Both the position numbers and the translations under genes were made by a program. From Myxococcales bacterium (GTDB lineage: Bacteria; Myxococcota; UBA796; SXON01), in NCBI GenBank assembly GCA_009692585.1, contig SHYX01000011.1, positions 1-64,000 of the forward strand: a stretch of 64,000 nucleotides of DNA, in the 5' to 3' direction. This document shows, piece after piece, positions 6,730-14,527 of this stretch; within the stretch, counting starts at the first letter, position 1, and the number at the start of each line of letters is the position of its first letter. The notes beneath the pieces were generated by a model. The model ran no database searches and had not been told where the DNA came from. It was given only the letters and a program-made list of their open reading frames with translations.

Positions 6730-8631
6730 CTACGGCTTTCCCGGAGTGCGCCGGAAGAGGCCCGACATCCTCTCGGCGGCACCGCCGACGGCCGCGCCGC
6801 TCCGCACCTTCTCGTGTCGCGACTGGTGGAGGCGAATCTCCCGCTGGGCGTCTCGATTCTCCGGATCGGCTTCCGCCGCCTGTCGATAGCGGCGCATCGC
6901 CTCGGCGCCGCGACCGTCCAACTTCAAGATGTTGCCGATCGCCACGAGCACATCGGCCCGCTTGCGCATGTCTGGACATTGGAGGTCGTCCAAGCTGGCC
7001 ATCGCCGCCTCGGTGGTCAGCCGCTTGGACAGCGCCCCAGCGCGATGCGCAGCGAACGCGTGCGGCCAGGTGGTGGCGTCCAGGCGCAGCGCCTCCAGGA
7101 ACAGCGTGTCCGCGCCCTTCCAATCGCGATTGCGAAACAAGACCTCAGCCCGTTTGAAGGCCACCCTGGCCGTCAGGTGGTCGCGCTCGCTGACCATGCC
7201 CCGGCCCGCCGCCCGCGCGGTCAGGAAGCGCTGCGCGTCGGGGACGCCCCCCGGGCTCTTCAACATCTCATACGCAGCGTTGATTTTCGCGAAACACGCC
7301 TCGGCCAGCGCGCGCACGAGCGGAGGCGCCGAGAAATAGGTGTCGGGGTGGTATTGCCGACTTACCGCCCGGTAGCCCCCAACAACGTCCTCCTCGGTCA
7401 GCGTCTTCAGCTCACCCAGGCCCAGCACGTCCACGGCGTGCGCGCCCTCCGCTGCGGCGAGCACCGCCCGGAGTCGCGCCGCCCGCGGGTCATCCACCAT
7501 CTCCCCGGCACCCGAAGAATTCCCAGACGCCAACCCACCGACCTGGTGGTCGAGTGGGCCGCCGTCGACGAGCACTAGGCCCAGAACGTAGAGGATATCG
7601 AGTCCGCGGAGCGCGTCGACGCGCCGCTGGCCGTCGCCTCCCGCCGCCTCGTCCAAGAGCGCGGCGACGCTCGTCGGCTTGTTCGCGAGGCGGAGCAGGC
7701 GCATGCAGGTCGCGTCGAGGCCCCAGCGCGTTTCGGGGGAGTCATCGGGGACGCGCAGCCGCACCACGGCGCCACTCGCGGCCCGCCATTCCCGCTCGAC
7801 CTCCGCCGCGGTGCGTCCGAGCCTCAGGCCCGAGGCGATCAGCCGCGGGATCGGGAGCGGCAGCGGAAAAGACCCGGCGGGGGGCGCGACATCGGGCTCG
7901 AAGACGACAGCGCCTCCTCGGAGCGCCACCGACCGGGCCAACCACTCGCCCAGAGCCGCGGTGGCGGCGTTGAGGATGTCGTCGATCGCGTGGCCGGCGC
8001 CCACCGCCTCAGCGACATCTCGTTGCAGATGACGGTGGTCGAGCAGGGTCGGCGACAACGCGCTCAGCGCGCCCGGCAAACCCTCCACATGCATGACGCG
8101 CGCGCTGCGGAGCACGATCCGCACCGTGCCGGCCGCCGTGTCGACCACCAGCGCGCCCGTGGCGTCGAGCCGGTGGGCGAGAAAGAGCATTCGGACCGGA
8201 GGAACACGCTCGATGGGCCCACGGACCGACGCCAGGAATGCCGCGCCGCTCCATTGGCCTGAGCCCGTTCCCCGCGTGGCCTGCTCGACGAACGTCGCCA
8301 GCCGCCTTGGATCGGGTGGCGTCCCGATTCCGCCCAGGACGCGGATGCCCCGGGCACGCGCCAGCCCAACCGCGTCTCCCGGGAAGCCTGCAACGCACAG
8401 GATCACTCCGGGGGGCTGGTCGAGCCGCCCCAACCGTTGCGCCAACTCGAAGCCATCCATGTCGGGCATGGCAACGTCGGTCACGACGATGTCGGGACGT
8501 TGCTGGACCACCAGTCGGAGCGCCAGGAGGCCGCTCGCCGCCACCTCCACCTCGTGCCCCAGCCCCCTGATCAGATCCGCCAGTTCCATGCGCGTGCTGG
8601 GTGTGTCGTCTACAACAAGTATCCGAGCCAA
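6730..8631 (-). CDS. Degenerate receiver - DUF4388 - DnaJ - TPR regulatory protein
   Basis: 633 residues from a TTG start at LARILVVDD; no in-frame ATG or GTG lies between the divergent thioredoxin gene and this point. Residues 1-120 form a response-regulator receiver: acidic pair D8/D9 and phospho-acceptor D52 (VVTDVAMPDMDGFEL) are kept, but the switch Thr is Val (ILCVAGF) and the conserved Lys is gone (VLGGIGTPP). A DUF4388/PATAN-like region follows (VRMLFLAHRLDATGALVVDT). Near residues 395-465 is a J domain with YRAVSRQYHPDTYF (HPD at 428-430), then TPR-like helices (about 490-600). The layout suggests a phosphorylation-linked scaffold that engages a DnaK. It converges on the small lipoprotein gene and diverges from trx. 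Confidence 0.85.
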   Translation of the reverse strand: MARILVVDDTPSTRMELADLIRGLGHEVEVAASGLLALRLVVQQRPDIVVTDVAMPDMDGFELAQRLGRLDQPPGVILCVAGFPGDAVGLARARGIRVLGGIGTPPDPRRLATFVEQATRGTGSGQWSGAAFLASVRGPIERVPPVRMLFLAHRLDATGALVVDTAAGTVRIVLRSARVMHVEGLPGALSALSPTLLDHRHLQRDVAEAVGAGHAIDDILNAATAALGEWLARSVALRGGAVVFEPDVAPPAGSFPLPLPIPRLIASGLRLGRTAAEVEREWRAASGAVVRLRVPDDSPETRWGLDATCMRLLRLANKPTSVAALLDEAAGGDGQRRVDALRGLDILYVLGLVLVDGGPLDHQVGGLASGNSSGAGEMVDDPRAARLRAVLAAAEGAHAVDVLGLGELKTLTEEDVVGGYRAVSRQYHPDTYFSAPPLVRALAEACFAKINAAYEMLKSPGGVPDAQRFLTARAAGRGMVSERDHLTARVAFKRAEVLFRNRDWKGADTLFLEALRLDATTWPHAFAAHRAGALSKRLTTEAAMASLDDLQCPDMRKRADVLVAIGNILKLDGRGAEAMRRYRQAAEADPENRDAQREIRLHQSRHEKVRSGAAVGGAAERMSGLFRRTPGKP

Positions 8632-8715
8632 GGCAGCGCTCCGAAGGGCATCGTACCGCAGCCGCGCGCCAGCGGGGACCCGGTCGGTTACGAGGCGCGA
8701 CCCTGTGGAGCGATC

Positions 8716-9039
8716 ATGGCCGGCGTCCCGTACATCTCCGATAGCGAATTCAAATCCAAAGTCATGGAAAGCGCGGTGCCCGTGCTCCTGGACTTCACCG
8801 CCACGTGGTGCGGGCCCTGCAAGGCCATCGCGCCCCTGTTGGATCAGGTCCAAGTCGAGAAGGGCGCGGCGCTCGCGGTCTACAAGCTCGACATCGACGA
8901 CAATCCCGACACTCCCCTGCAGTTCAGCGTGCAATCGATTCCGACGCTGCTCCTGTTCAAGAACGGCAAGCTGATCAACCGCAGCGTCGGCGCGCTCAAC
9001 AAGGGCAGGCTCGACCAGTTCGTCGCGACGGCGCTCTGA
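8716..9039 (+). CDS. trxA: Thioredoxin
   Basis: A 107-residue single-domain thioredoxin. The redox motif is W31-C-G-P-C35 in FTATWCGPCKAIAPLL, and the cis-proline loop is SIPTLLLFKNG. GGAG lies five bases before the ATG and fixes the start; an in-frame extension upstream has no thioredoxin character. It is divergent from the receiver-DnaJ gene across 84 bases and probably monocistronic, since a strong GC-rich hairpin follows about 55 bases after the stop. Expected role: cytoplasmic disulfide reduction with thioredoxin reductase, which is not in this window. Confidence 0.95.
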   Translation: MAGVPYISDSEFKSKVMESAVPVLLDFTATWCGPCKAIAPLLDQVQVEKGAALAVYKLDIDDNPDTPLQFSVQSIPTLLLFKNGKLINRSVGALNKGRLDQFVATAL

Positions 9040-9517
9040 CTAAAAAGAGGGGGAAGGGCCTCTCGCCCCTTCCACTACCGGGGCGTCCCCTCCGGCCGAC
9101 GGCAAGCCGTCGGCCTGCGGCGCCCGACGCGCAAATAACGCGCCCCTCTCCCCAGCCCCGCAGCCGCAGCAGGGGACGTTGGACGGCGTCGACGCCGATC
9201 TCAGCGACGGTGCCGGTCACATGCACGTACCGGCCCTTGTACTTGCGATCGGCCGCGACTTCGTTCGGGTGGTAGTCGGCGACGAGATCACCGGCTGAGG
9301 TTTTGATGGCGCCGGCCTCCTTCTCCGCCTCCGCGATGCTGGCGCGGACCGCGGCGTCGGCCGCCTCGATCGACCGGGTCATCACCGCGGCCTGGCGCCC
9401 CCCTTCCGCCTCGGCCGCCGCTCCCCTCGCCCGCGCCTCCTCCTCCCTGCGGGCCTCCTCCAGCACCTCCGCGGGGACGAGTGCGGGGACGGGCAGGCAA
9501 CCGCCGCACACCAGCAC
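8996..9517 (-). pseudogene. Decayed lipoprotein gene with a partial tRNA_anti-like (OB-fold) domain
   Basis: The frame encodes LVCGGCLPVPA (lipobox-like), an Ala/Glu-rich helix, and then DYHPNEVAADRKYKGRYVHV plus TGTVAEIG, which matches the first half of the tRNA_anti-like OB fold found in small bacterial lipoproteins. The second half of the domain is missing: the frame runs into low-complexity Arg/Gly sequence, through the hairpin downstream of trx and 44 bases into trx itself. At the 5' end no good start or signal peptide lies between this point and the end of the ABC ATPase gene. Loss at both ends suggests a dying gene; one or two sequencing errors would be the other explanation. Confidence 0.5.
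9094..9115. terminator. GC-rich hairpin downstream of thioredoxin
   Basis: A perfect 10-base inverted repeat, ggccgacggc then gccgtcggcc, with only AA between the arms. A second, weaker hairpin (ggaaggg 9052-9058, cccttcc 9067-9073) precedes it, right after a taaaaagagg stretch. No T-run follows, so a factor-independent stop is not certain, but the placement 55-75 bases after the trx stop fits a transcript end. Confidence 0.5.
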
Positions 9518-9591
9518 GGGCAGCCCGATCGCAGCGGCGACTTCGTGGGCCCGTTCATGTGGCAGCCTCCGAAGGGTGCGAAAACGAACGT

Positions 9592-10554
9592 CTATTCGAT
9601 CCGACGCCCGCTGGCGGGATCGAAGCGGAGGATGCGGGTGAGCTCGAGCTGGACCCGCCCCGAGGGCACCGCGCCTTCCACCCGGGCAACCACGGCCTCG
9701 CCGCCCAGGCGCAGATGCACGTGGGACTCGTGACCCAGCCGCTCGACCACCTCGACCTCGGCCGACAACGGCCCGGTGCCCAGCCGTATCGCCTCCGGGC
9801 GCACCCCGACCACGGCGCCGGGCTCGAGCCGCTCGAGGAAGTTCATCGCCGGTGACCCGATGAATCCCGCCACGAACCGGTTTGCCGGGTCCTGGTAGAG
9901 CTCGTCCGGCGTGCCAACCTGCTGCACGACGCCCTGGTTGAGCACGACGATCCGGTCGGCGAGCGTCAGCGCTTCGGTCTGGTCGTGGGTGACATAGAGC
10001 GTGGTGGTACGCAGGTGTTCGTGTTGCCGCTTGAGCTCCACGCGGACCGACGTCCGCAAGGAGGCGTCGAGGTTCGACAGTGGCTCGTCGAACAAGAACA
10101 CCTGGGGTCGGCGCACGATCGCCCGCCCCATCGCGACGCGCTGTCGTTGGCCGCCGCTGAGCTCTCGTGGGTATCGGTTCAATAGCTGCCCAAGGCCGAG
10201 CTGACGCGCCGCCTCGTCGACCCGGGCGTCGGTGTCGGGGGCGCGCCGAAGGCGAAGTGCGAAGCCCATGTTCTCCCGGACGGTCATGTGGGGGTACAGC
10301 GCGTAGCTCTGAAAGACCATGGCCACGTCCCGATCACGGGGCGCGACCTCGTTCACCCGGCGCCCGCCGATGCGCAGGTCGCCAGCGGAGACGTCCTCCA
10401 GGCCGGCAACGCAACGCAGCAGCGTACTCTTTCCGCATCCCGAAGGACCCACCAGGACCACGAACTCCCCGTCCGCGACGTCGAGATCGACCCGGTGGAG
10501 CACCGCGACGTCACCATAGCGCTTTTCGATGCCGTCGAAGCTGAGGGTCGCCAC
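9592..10554 (-). CDS. ABC transporter ATP-binding protein of the sugar/glycerol-phosphate (UgpC/MalK) type
   Basis: 320 residues. Walker A GPSGCGKST (36-44), Q-loop VFQSYALYPHMTV, signature LSGGQRQRVAMGRA, Walker B VFLFDEP, D-loop NLDASLR and H-loop VTHDQTEAL are intact. The C-terminal part is the MalK-like regulatory (TOBE/MOBP) domain with VGVRPEAIRLG; it is shorter than in E. coli MalK or UgpC (about 356-370 residues). No permease or binding protein is next to it, so it is an orphan ATPase that may serve transporters encoded elsewhere. It starts 18 bases after the methyltransferase stop. I do not assign a substrate. Confidence 0.9.
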   Translation of the reverse strand: MATLSFDGIEKRYGDVAVLHRVDLDVADGEFVVLVGPSGCGKSTLLRCVAGLEDVSAGDLRIGGRRVNEVAPRDRDVAMVFQSYALYPHMTVRENMGFALRLRRAPDTDARVDEAARQLGLGQLLNRYPRELSGGQRQRVAMGRAIVRRPQVFLFDEPLSNLDASLRTSVRVELKRQHEHLRTTTLYVTHDQTEALTLADRIVVLNQGVVQQVGTPDELYQDPANRFVAGFIGSPAMNFLERLEPGAVVGVRPEAIRLGTGPLSAEVEVVERLGHESHVHLRLGGEAVVARVEGAVPSGRVQLELTRILRFDPASGRRIE

Positions 10555-10572
10555 GGCTAGGCCATAACCAGG

Positions 10573-11028
10573 CTAGCGCCTCGTGAGGACCACCTCGAGT
10601 TCGCCCTCCCCCCCGCTGCCGGGGCGGCACCGTACCACGTCGAAGTGCGCCGAAACCGAGTGTAGGAGCGCGCTCGCATCGACCGTGAAGGCGCCGAAGA
10701 GCTGGCCGCCCGGCGCCAACGCCCGCGCGGCGGCACGGACGTACGCGGCCCGGTCCCCCGTGGCGAACGCGCCGCGCTCACACACGAGATCGAAGCGCCC
10801 GCCGAAGTCGGTCGCGCCGAACTCGGCGGCAAGCACCGGCAGGTCTCCGACAGGCGAGGCCTCGGGGTCGACGATCGTGACCTCGTAGCCGCGTGCGTCG
10901 AGCGCCCGAGCCTCCTGCCCGGTGCCCGCACCGACGAGGAGCACCCGAGCCGGAGGCGGCTTGACGTGCGGGAGCAGCCGCACGACCACGGTGGAAGGAC
11001 GATCAACGCGCGAACCGGAGCCGTTCAT
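10573..11028 (-). CDS. Small class I SAM-dependent methyltransferase
   Basis: 151 residues with a Rossmann-type start: motif I VLLVGAGTGQEARAL binds SAM, and EVTIVDPEAS supplies the acidic residue at the end of strand 2. GRFDLVCERGAF and AYVRAAARALAPGGQLFGAF are the usual motif IV and post-motif segments. It is short for the family and lacks a separate substrate domain, so the substrate is unknown. It lies between a lipoprotein gene and the ABC ATPase with gaps of 19 and 18 bases, probably in one transcript. The ATG start is followed by a short basic lead, MNGSGSRVDRPS. Confidence 0.82.
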   Translation of the reverse strand: MNGSGSRVDRPSTVVVRLLPHVKPPPARVLLVGAGTGQEARALDARGYEVTIVDPEASPVGDLPVLAAEFGATDFGGRFDLVCERGAFATGDRAAYVRAAARALAPGGQLFGAFTVDASALLHSVSAHFDVVRCRPGSGGEGELEVVLTRR

Positions 11029-11047
11029 GCGCGCGAACTAACGCGCC

Positions 11048-11599
11048 TCAACCACAGTCGATGGACAAACGGAACGGCTCCGCTTCCGCGCCAGCGGTAT
11101 CCACCACGATCGCCCAGGTGTTGTTCTCGGGAAAGCCGCCGAATACCACCGTGATCGAACCCGCCCCCTCGGCCCCCTCACAGGCCGTCGCGCTGCCTTC
11201 GGAGTCCGGGCAGCGGTCCGAATCGGACCACCGCAGGGCGGACAGTCCCATGTCCCCGCACGAAGCATCCAGGCGAGCGTGAGCGTTGACCCCGTCTCCC
11301 AGGTCGACGAAGTACACGCGTTCGCTGCCCGTGTATCCCTGGCTGGCGAGGTCGGTGAAACAAAAAAGATGCCCGTAGTCCGCGGTTTCGTAGGTGGACA
11401 AACCCCCAGCCGTCGTCCCGGTCACCGCCCCGCCGCAGCCGAGGGTCCCGCTGAAACAGTCCGGACCGGACGGAGCGCCGGAGTCCTGCGCCGTGGCGCA
11501 GAGAGGATCGTCCCCCCCGCCACTTTCGTCCAGCGACGTGTCCCCCGCACTGTCCGATGTGCCGAGGAATCCGACGCACGCAAGCGCAAGCATCACCAT
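11048..11599 (-). CDS. Putative lipoprotein with a beta-sandwich (pre-peptidase C-like) domain
   Basis: 183 residues. MVMLALACVGFLGTSDSAGD shows a very short lipoprotein signal with lipobox LALAC, followed by a Ser/Gly/Asp-rich linker (DTSLDESGGGDD). The rest has six or more Cys and alternating beta strands (HLFCFTDLASQGYTG, ERVYFVDLGDGVNAHARLD, GSITVVFGGFPENNTWAIVV), resembling the calcium-binding jelly-roll appended to secreted peptidases. No enzyme motif is visible. It is first in a minus-strand run with the methyltransferase and ABC ATPase and divergent from the VTC operon across about 106 bases. Confidence 0.65.
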   Translation of the reverse strand: MVMLALACVGFLGTSDSAGDTSLDESGGGDDPLCATAQDSGAPSGPDCFSGTLGCGGAVTGTTAGGLSTYETADYGHLFCFTDLASQGYTGSERVYFVDLGDGVNAHARLDASCGDMGLSALRWSDSDRCPDSEGSATACEGAEGAGSITVVFGGFPENNTWAIVVDTAGAEAEPFRLSIDCG

Positions 11600-11705
11600 A
11601 GGGAAAAGCCTATCGCCAGTCGACGCGTCGCGCTGCGTCAGCGGGGCGTCAAGACATCGGCCGGCCGGACATCGTCGGTTGCCTTCAGCGTCCGATGAGC
11701 CTACG

Positions 11706-12494
11706 ATGCTATGTGACGGTCAGGTGACGACAGACGTGCAGCGGAAGTACCGATTCGAGATCAAATATCGGCTGGATGTCGACCGCGCGGCCGCACTGCG
11801 CCGCTGGGTCCAGGGTACCGACCATCTCGCTCCCGACGCCTTCGGCGAGGGCGGAAGTGCAGCCTACAACGTGCACTCTTTATACCTCGACAGCGCGGAC
11901 TGGGTCGTCTATCGTGAAACCAGGGCCGGCCTGCAACAACGCTACAAGGTACGGGCCCGCTGCTACAACTGGACGTCGCCGCGCAAAGTCTTCCTCGAAG
12001 TAAAACATCGCGCGAACGAGAGCATGTGGAAGACCAGGGCCGAGGTCGGCCTGGCCGACGCGGTGCGGGTGGTAAACGGCGAGCCGCCGAGCGCATCCAC
12101 CCCGAGCACCGAGGCCCTGGAGAATTTCCGCGGGCTCGTCGACCGTCGGCACCTCTACCCGCGCTGCTGGGTCAGCTATCGGCGCCACGCCTACGTGGGC
12201 GGCGTCCGCGACCTGGTCCGCGTCACCTTCGATTCCCGCATCGTCGCCGCCCCCGCAACCGTGGACCTCTGCGAGCCGCCCCGATGGTACCCCGTCCCCG
12301 AGTCGGCGGGAATCGAGATCCTTGAGCTCAAGTATTCGGGGTCGTACCCGTCTTGGGTGGCTGAGATGGTCCGACGGTTCGATTTGGAGCGGAAGGCGTT
12401 TTCGAAATTCCGCTACGGGATCGATCTGATCACCGACCCCGAAGGGGCGGTGGTGCGGGAACTCGGCGCCGACGGTCCGGGGATCGACCAGTGA
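11706..12494 (+). CDS. VTC-domain (polyphosphate polymerase-like, CYTH superfamily) protein
   Basis: 262 residues covering one VTC catalytic tunnel domain. Typical strands carry charged residues facing the tunnel: RYRFEIKYRLD-type start (here KYRFEIKYRLD), LQQRYKVRARCY, KVFLEVKHR, PRCWVSYRRHAY, VRVTFDSRI, IEILELKYSG and the closing FSKFRYGI. In yeast Vtc4 this fold makes polyphosphate from ATP; bacterial homologues are mostly uncharacterised. The ATG was preferred over GTG codons at 11724 and 11736; no clear Shine-Dalgarno distinguishes them. Its stop overlaps the DUF4956 start (GTGA), and a HlyD-like gene follows, so it probably works at the membrane. Confidence 0.88.
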   Translation: MLCDGQVTTDVQRKYRFEIKYRLDVDRAAALRRWVQGTDHLAPDAFGEGGSAAYNVHSLYLDSADWVVYRETRAGLQQRYKVRARCYNWTSPRKVFLEVKHRANESMWKTRAEVGLADAVRVVNGEPPSASTPSTEALENFRGLVDRRHLYPRCWVSYRRHAYVGGVRDLVRVTFDSRIVAAPATVDLCEPPRWYPVPESAGIEILELKYSGSYPSWVAEMVRRFDLERKAFSKFRYGIDLITDPEGAVVRELGADGPGIDQ

Positions 12495-13159
12495 CCAACC
12501 CGCTCGACTACACGTCCGGCAGCGGGCCGAACGGGGCCACGATCGTGCTCGATCTGCTGCTCTCCTACGTCCTCGCACAGATCGTGGCCTGGCTCTACAT
12601 CTGGACCCACCGCGGCCTGAGCTACAGCCGTAATCTCACCCACAGCATCATCATCATCGCCATGGTCGTCACGTCGGTCATGCTGGTGGTGGGCGACAGC
12701 ATCGCGCGCGCCTTCGGCCTGGTCGGGGCGCTGGCCATCATCCGATTCCGGACGGTCCTGCGCGACACGCGCGACACGGTCTTCATCTTCCTGGCGCTGA
12801 CCATCGGCATCGCCATCGGCGCCCACCACTATGCGGTCGCGATTGCGTCTACGATCGTCATCGGGCTGATCGCGGTCCAACTCAGCGTCACCGGCTTCGG
12901 CCAGCGGCACACGGACACCGGAGTCGTCCGCGTCCGCAGCACCGGCGCCGTCGAGAGCCTGGAAGGCATTCTCGCGAACTGGTGCCGAACCTACCAGCTC
13001 CTGTCGCTCAAGGAGGCGACCGCGGGCGAGTCCGAGTACAGTTTCGAGGTGCGACTCTACCACCCCAGCGATCGTGAAGACCTCGTCGCCGCGTTGCGAA
13101 CGGTCGCGGGCACCTCGAGCGTCAGTGTGGCTCTAGAAGAGCGGGCGGAAGAATGGTAA
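12491..13159 (+). CDS. DUF4956 membrane protein, partner of the VTC protein
   Basis: 222 residues. Three to four membrane helices fill residues 18-140 (VLDLLLSYVLAQIVAWLYIW, SIIIIAMVVTSVMLVVGD, TVFIFLALTIGIAIGAHHY, VAIASTIVIGLIAVQLSV). Between them lies the DUF4956 core GLVGALAIIRFRTVLRDTRD. The C-terminal ~80 residues form a soluble domain resembling a small ferredoxin-like regulatory fold. DUF4956 proteins are repeatedly found next to VTC genes, as here. GTG start overlapping the VTC stop; its own end overlaps the HlyD-like start by seven bases. The biochemical role is unknown; a membrane anchor or channel for the VTC product is plausible inference. Confidence 0.88.
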   Translation: MTNPLDYTSGSGPNGATIVLDLLLSYVLAQIVAWLYIWTHRGLSYSRNLTHSIIIIAMVVTSVMLVVGDSIARAFGLVGALAIIRFRTVLRDTRDTVFIFLALTIGIAIGAHHYAVAIASTIVIGLIAVQLSVTGFGQRHTDTGVVRVRSTGAVESLEGILANWCRTYQLLSLKEATAGESEYSFEVRLYHPSDREDLVAALRTVAGTSSVSVALEERAEEW

Positions 13160-14229
13160 GGCCCGGCATCCCGTTCGCGCGTCGCCTCAGGGCGAATCTG
13201 GGGGTCATCGCGAATGCGGCGGCGTGGAGTGGCAGCGCGATCATCTGCGCGATCCTGTACCTTGCCGGCGGCTCCGACGGCGGCACCCGAGCCGTGGCGC
13301 TCGTGGTTCGCCACCCGGTCGTGGTGCCGATCAGCGGGCGCCTCGCCGCGATCGATGTGCAGGTGGGCACGCGCGTCGAGGCTGGGCAGCAGCTCGGACT
13401 GGTGGCCGTTCCCGGACTCGAACAACGCGTCATCGCGGCGCAAGCCGAGCTGCAGATCCTCCACAGCACGTTGGCAGCGGGCGACCCCGCTGAGGCACGC
13501 CGCTACGCCAAGGACTCCGCCGGAGCGCAGGCGCGCTGGTTGTCAGCGCGAGTCGAGTGGGAGTCGGTGCGAGCGGAACAACTCGGCGTCGATGTCGAGC
13601 TGTCGCGACTGCGGTCGCCGGGATTGGCGGTGTCCGCCGTCGACGTGGAGCGCCTTTCGGCGCGTCACGCCACGCTTGCAGCGCGGGGCGCGGCCCTCGC
13701 GGTGGAGGTCGGGGCGCTCGAGCGGGCGTATGTCGTGGCCACCGGACTCGAGGCGGCCGGCACCGACAACGTGCTGGAAGCGCGGGTGCAGGCGGCGGCC
13801 GCACGCGTCGAAGAGCTGCGCGCGCTGCAGGAAGCCGCGATTCTCCGGGCGCCCGCAGCCGGTACCGTGGCCGCCGTGCCGCACACCGTGGGCGCCACGC
13901 CCACCGACATCGGGACGCTGCCTGCCCCCGGAACATGGGTCGAAGCCGGGATCGCCGCGCTCTCGGTCGTCGAGACGTCGTCGCGCGAAGCCGTCGCGTA
14001 CCTGCCCCCTGCGCAAGCACGGGAGCTACAGCCGGGCGAACCGGTGACCCTGATCTCGACCGAACGTTTGTCCATCGCATCGACGGTGGTAGCCGTGGGC
14101 GCCGCCGTCGAGCCGGTCCCGCTGCGCCAGTTGGCCGATCCGGCGATAGTGGAGTGGGGTGTGCCGGTGACGGTGCGGACCAACGCGGCCCTGTTGACGC
14201 CCGGCGAGGCCTTCAGCTTCTTGCGCTGA
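13153..14229 (+). CDS. HlyD/biotinyl-lipoyl-like membrane fusion protein
   Basis: 358 residues. One N-terminal membrane anchor (about 20-40, NAAAWSGSAIICAILYLAGG) is followed by the first half of a barrel-sandwich hybrid domain (VVPISGRLAAIDVQVGTRVEAGQQ), a long helical hairpin rich in Ala, Arg and Glu (about 95-235), the second half (ILRAPAAGTVAAVPHTVG) and a beta-barrel end (VAYLPPAQARELQPGEPVTL). This is the layout of periplasmic adaptor proteins. No transporter ATPase or permease accompanies it; its partners are the VTC and DUF4956 genes it overlaps. It may hold an envelope assembly around the VTC/DUF4956 proteins, but the cargo is unknown. Confidence 0.85.
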   Translation: MVRPGIPFARRLRANLGVIANAAAWSGSAIICAILYLAGGSDGGTRAVALVVRHPVVVPISGRLAAIDVQVGTRVEAGQQLGLVAVPGLEQRVIAAQAELQILHSTLAAGDPAEARRYAKDSAGAQARWLSARVEWESVRAEQLGVDVELSRLRSPGLAVSAVDVERLSARHATLAARGAALAVEVGALERAYVVATGLEAAGTDNVLEARVQAAAARVEELRALQEAAILRAPAAGTVAAVPHTVGATPTDIGTLPAPGTWVEAGIAALSVVETSSREAVAYLPPAQARELQPGEPVTLISTERLSIASTVVAVGAAVEPVPLRQLADPAIVEWGVPVTVRTNAALLTPGEAFSFLR

Positions 14230-14301
14230 TTCCTACCCGCCGAAGTGGGTGCGCCGCAGGCGAAAGACCGGAGGCCGGAAGATGGCCGCTACCGCCGCGG
14301 C

Positions 14302-14478
14302 TCAGGGACCGGCGACCCGGCCGCTGGCGTACAGCGTCGCCATCGCGTCCCCGGCGCGTTCCATCGCGGCGGCTACGCCTGGGACGAACGCGTACGAGGC
14401 GGCGACGACGGCCACCACCAGGACGCTCAAGAGCAGCGCCCATTCGACGGTTGATTGTCCTTTACGGTGGCGGGGCAT
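14302..14478 (-). CDS. Orphan Flp/TadE-like prepilin
   Basis: 58 residues from the ATG giving MPRHRKGQSTVEWALLLS. The short basic leader ends in Gly, mature position 5 is Glu, and about 22 hydrophobic residues follow (ALLLSVLVVAVVAASYAFV), as required for prepilin peptidase processing. Upstream ATG 14493 is possible. No tad, pil or prepilin peptidase gene is near, so the subunit must use machinery encoded elsewhere, or serve as a minor pseudopilin. It lies alone between the convergent HlyD-like gene and the divergent TPR gene, 49 bases from the latter's start. Confidence 0.72.
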   Translation of the reverse strand: MPRHRKGQSTVEWALLLSVLVVAVVAASYAFVPGVAAAMERAGDAMATLYASGRVAGP

Positions 14479-14527
14479 CGGGTCTGCTCGCATAACGCGA
14501 TAGGCTGCGGAGTCGCCCTCGGCCGCC

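Noticed and set aside
9592..11028. Complete sugar ABC importer
   Set aside because: Only the ATPase is present; neither permeases nor a solute-binding protein are adjacent.
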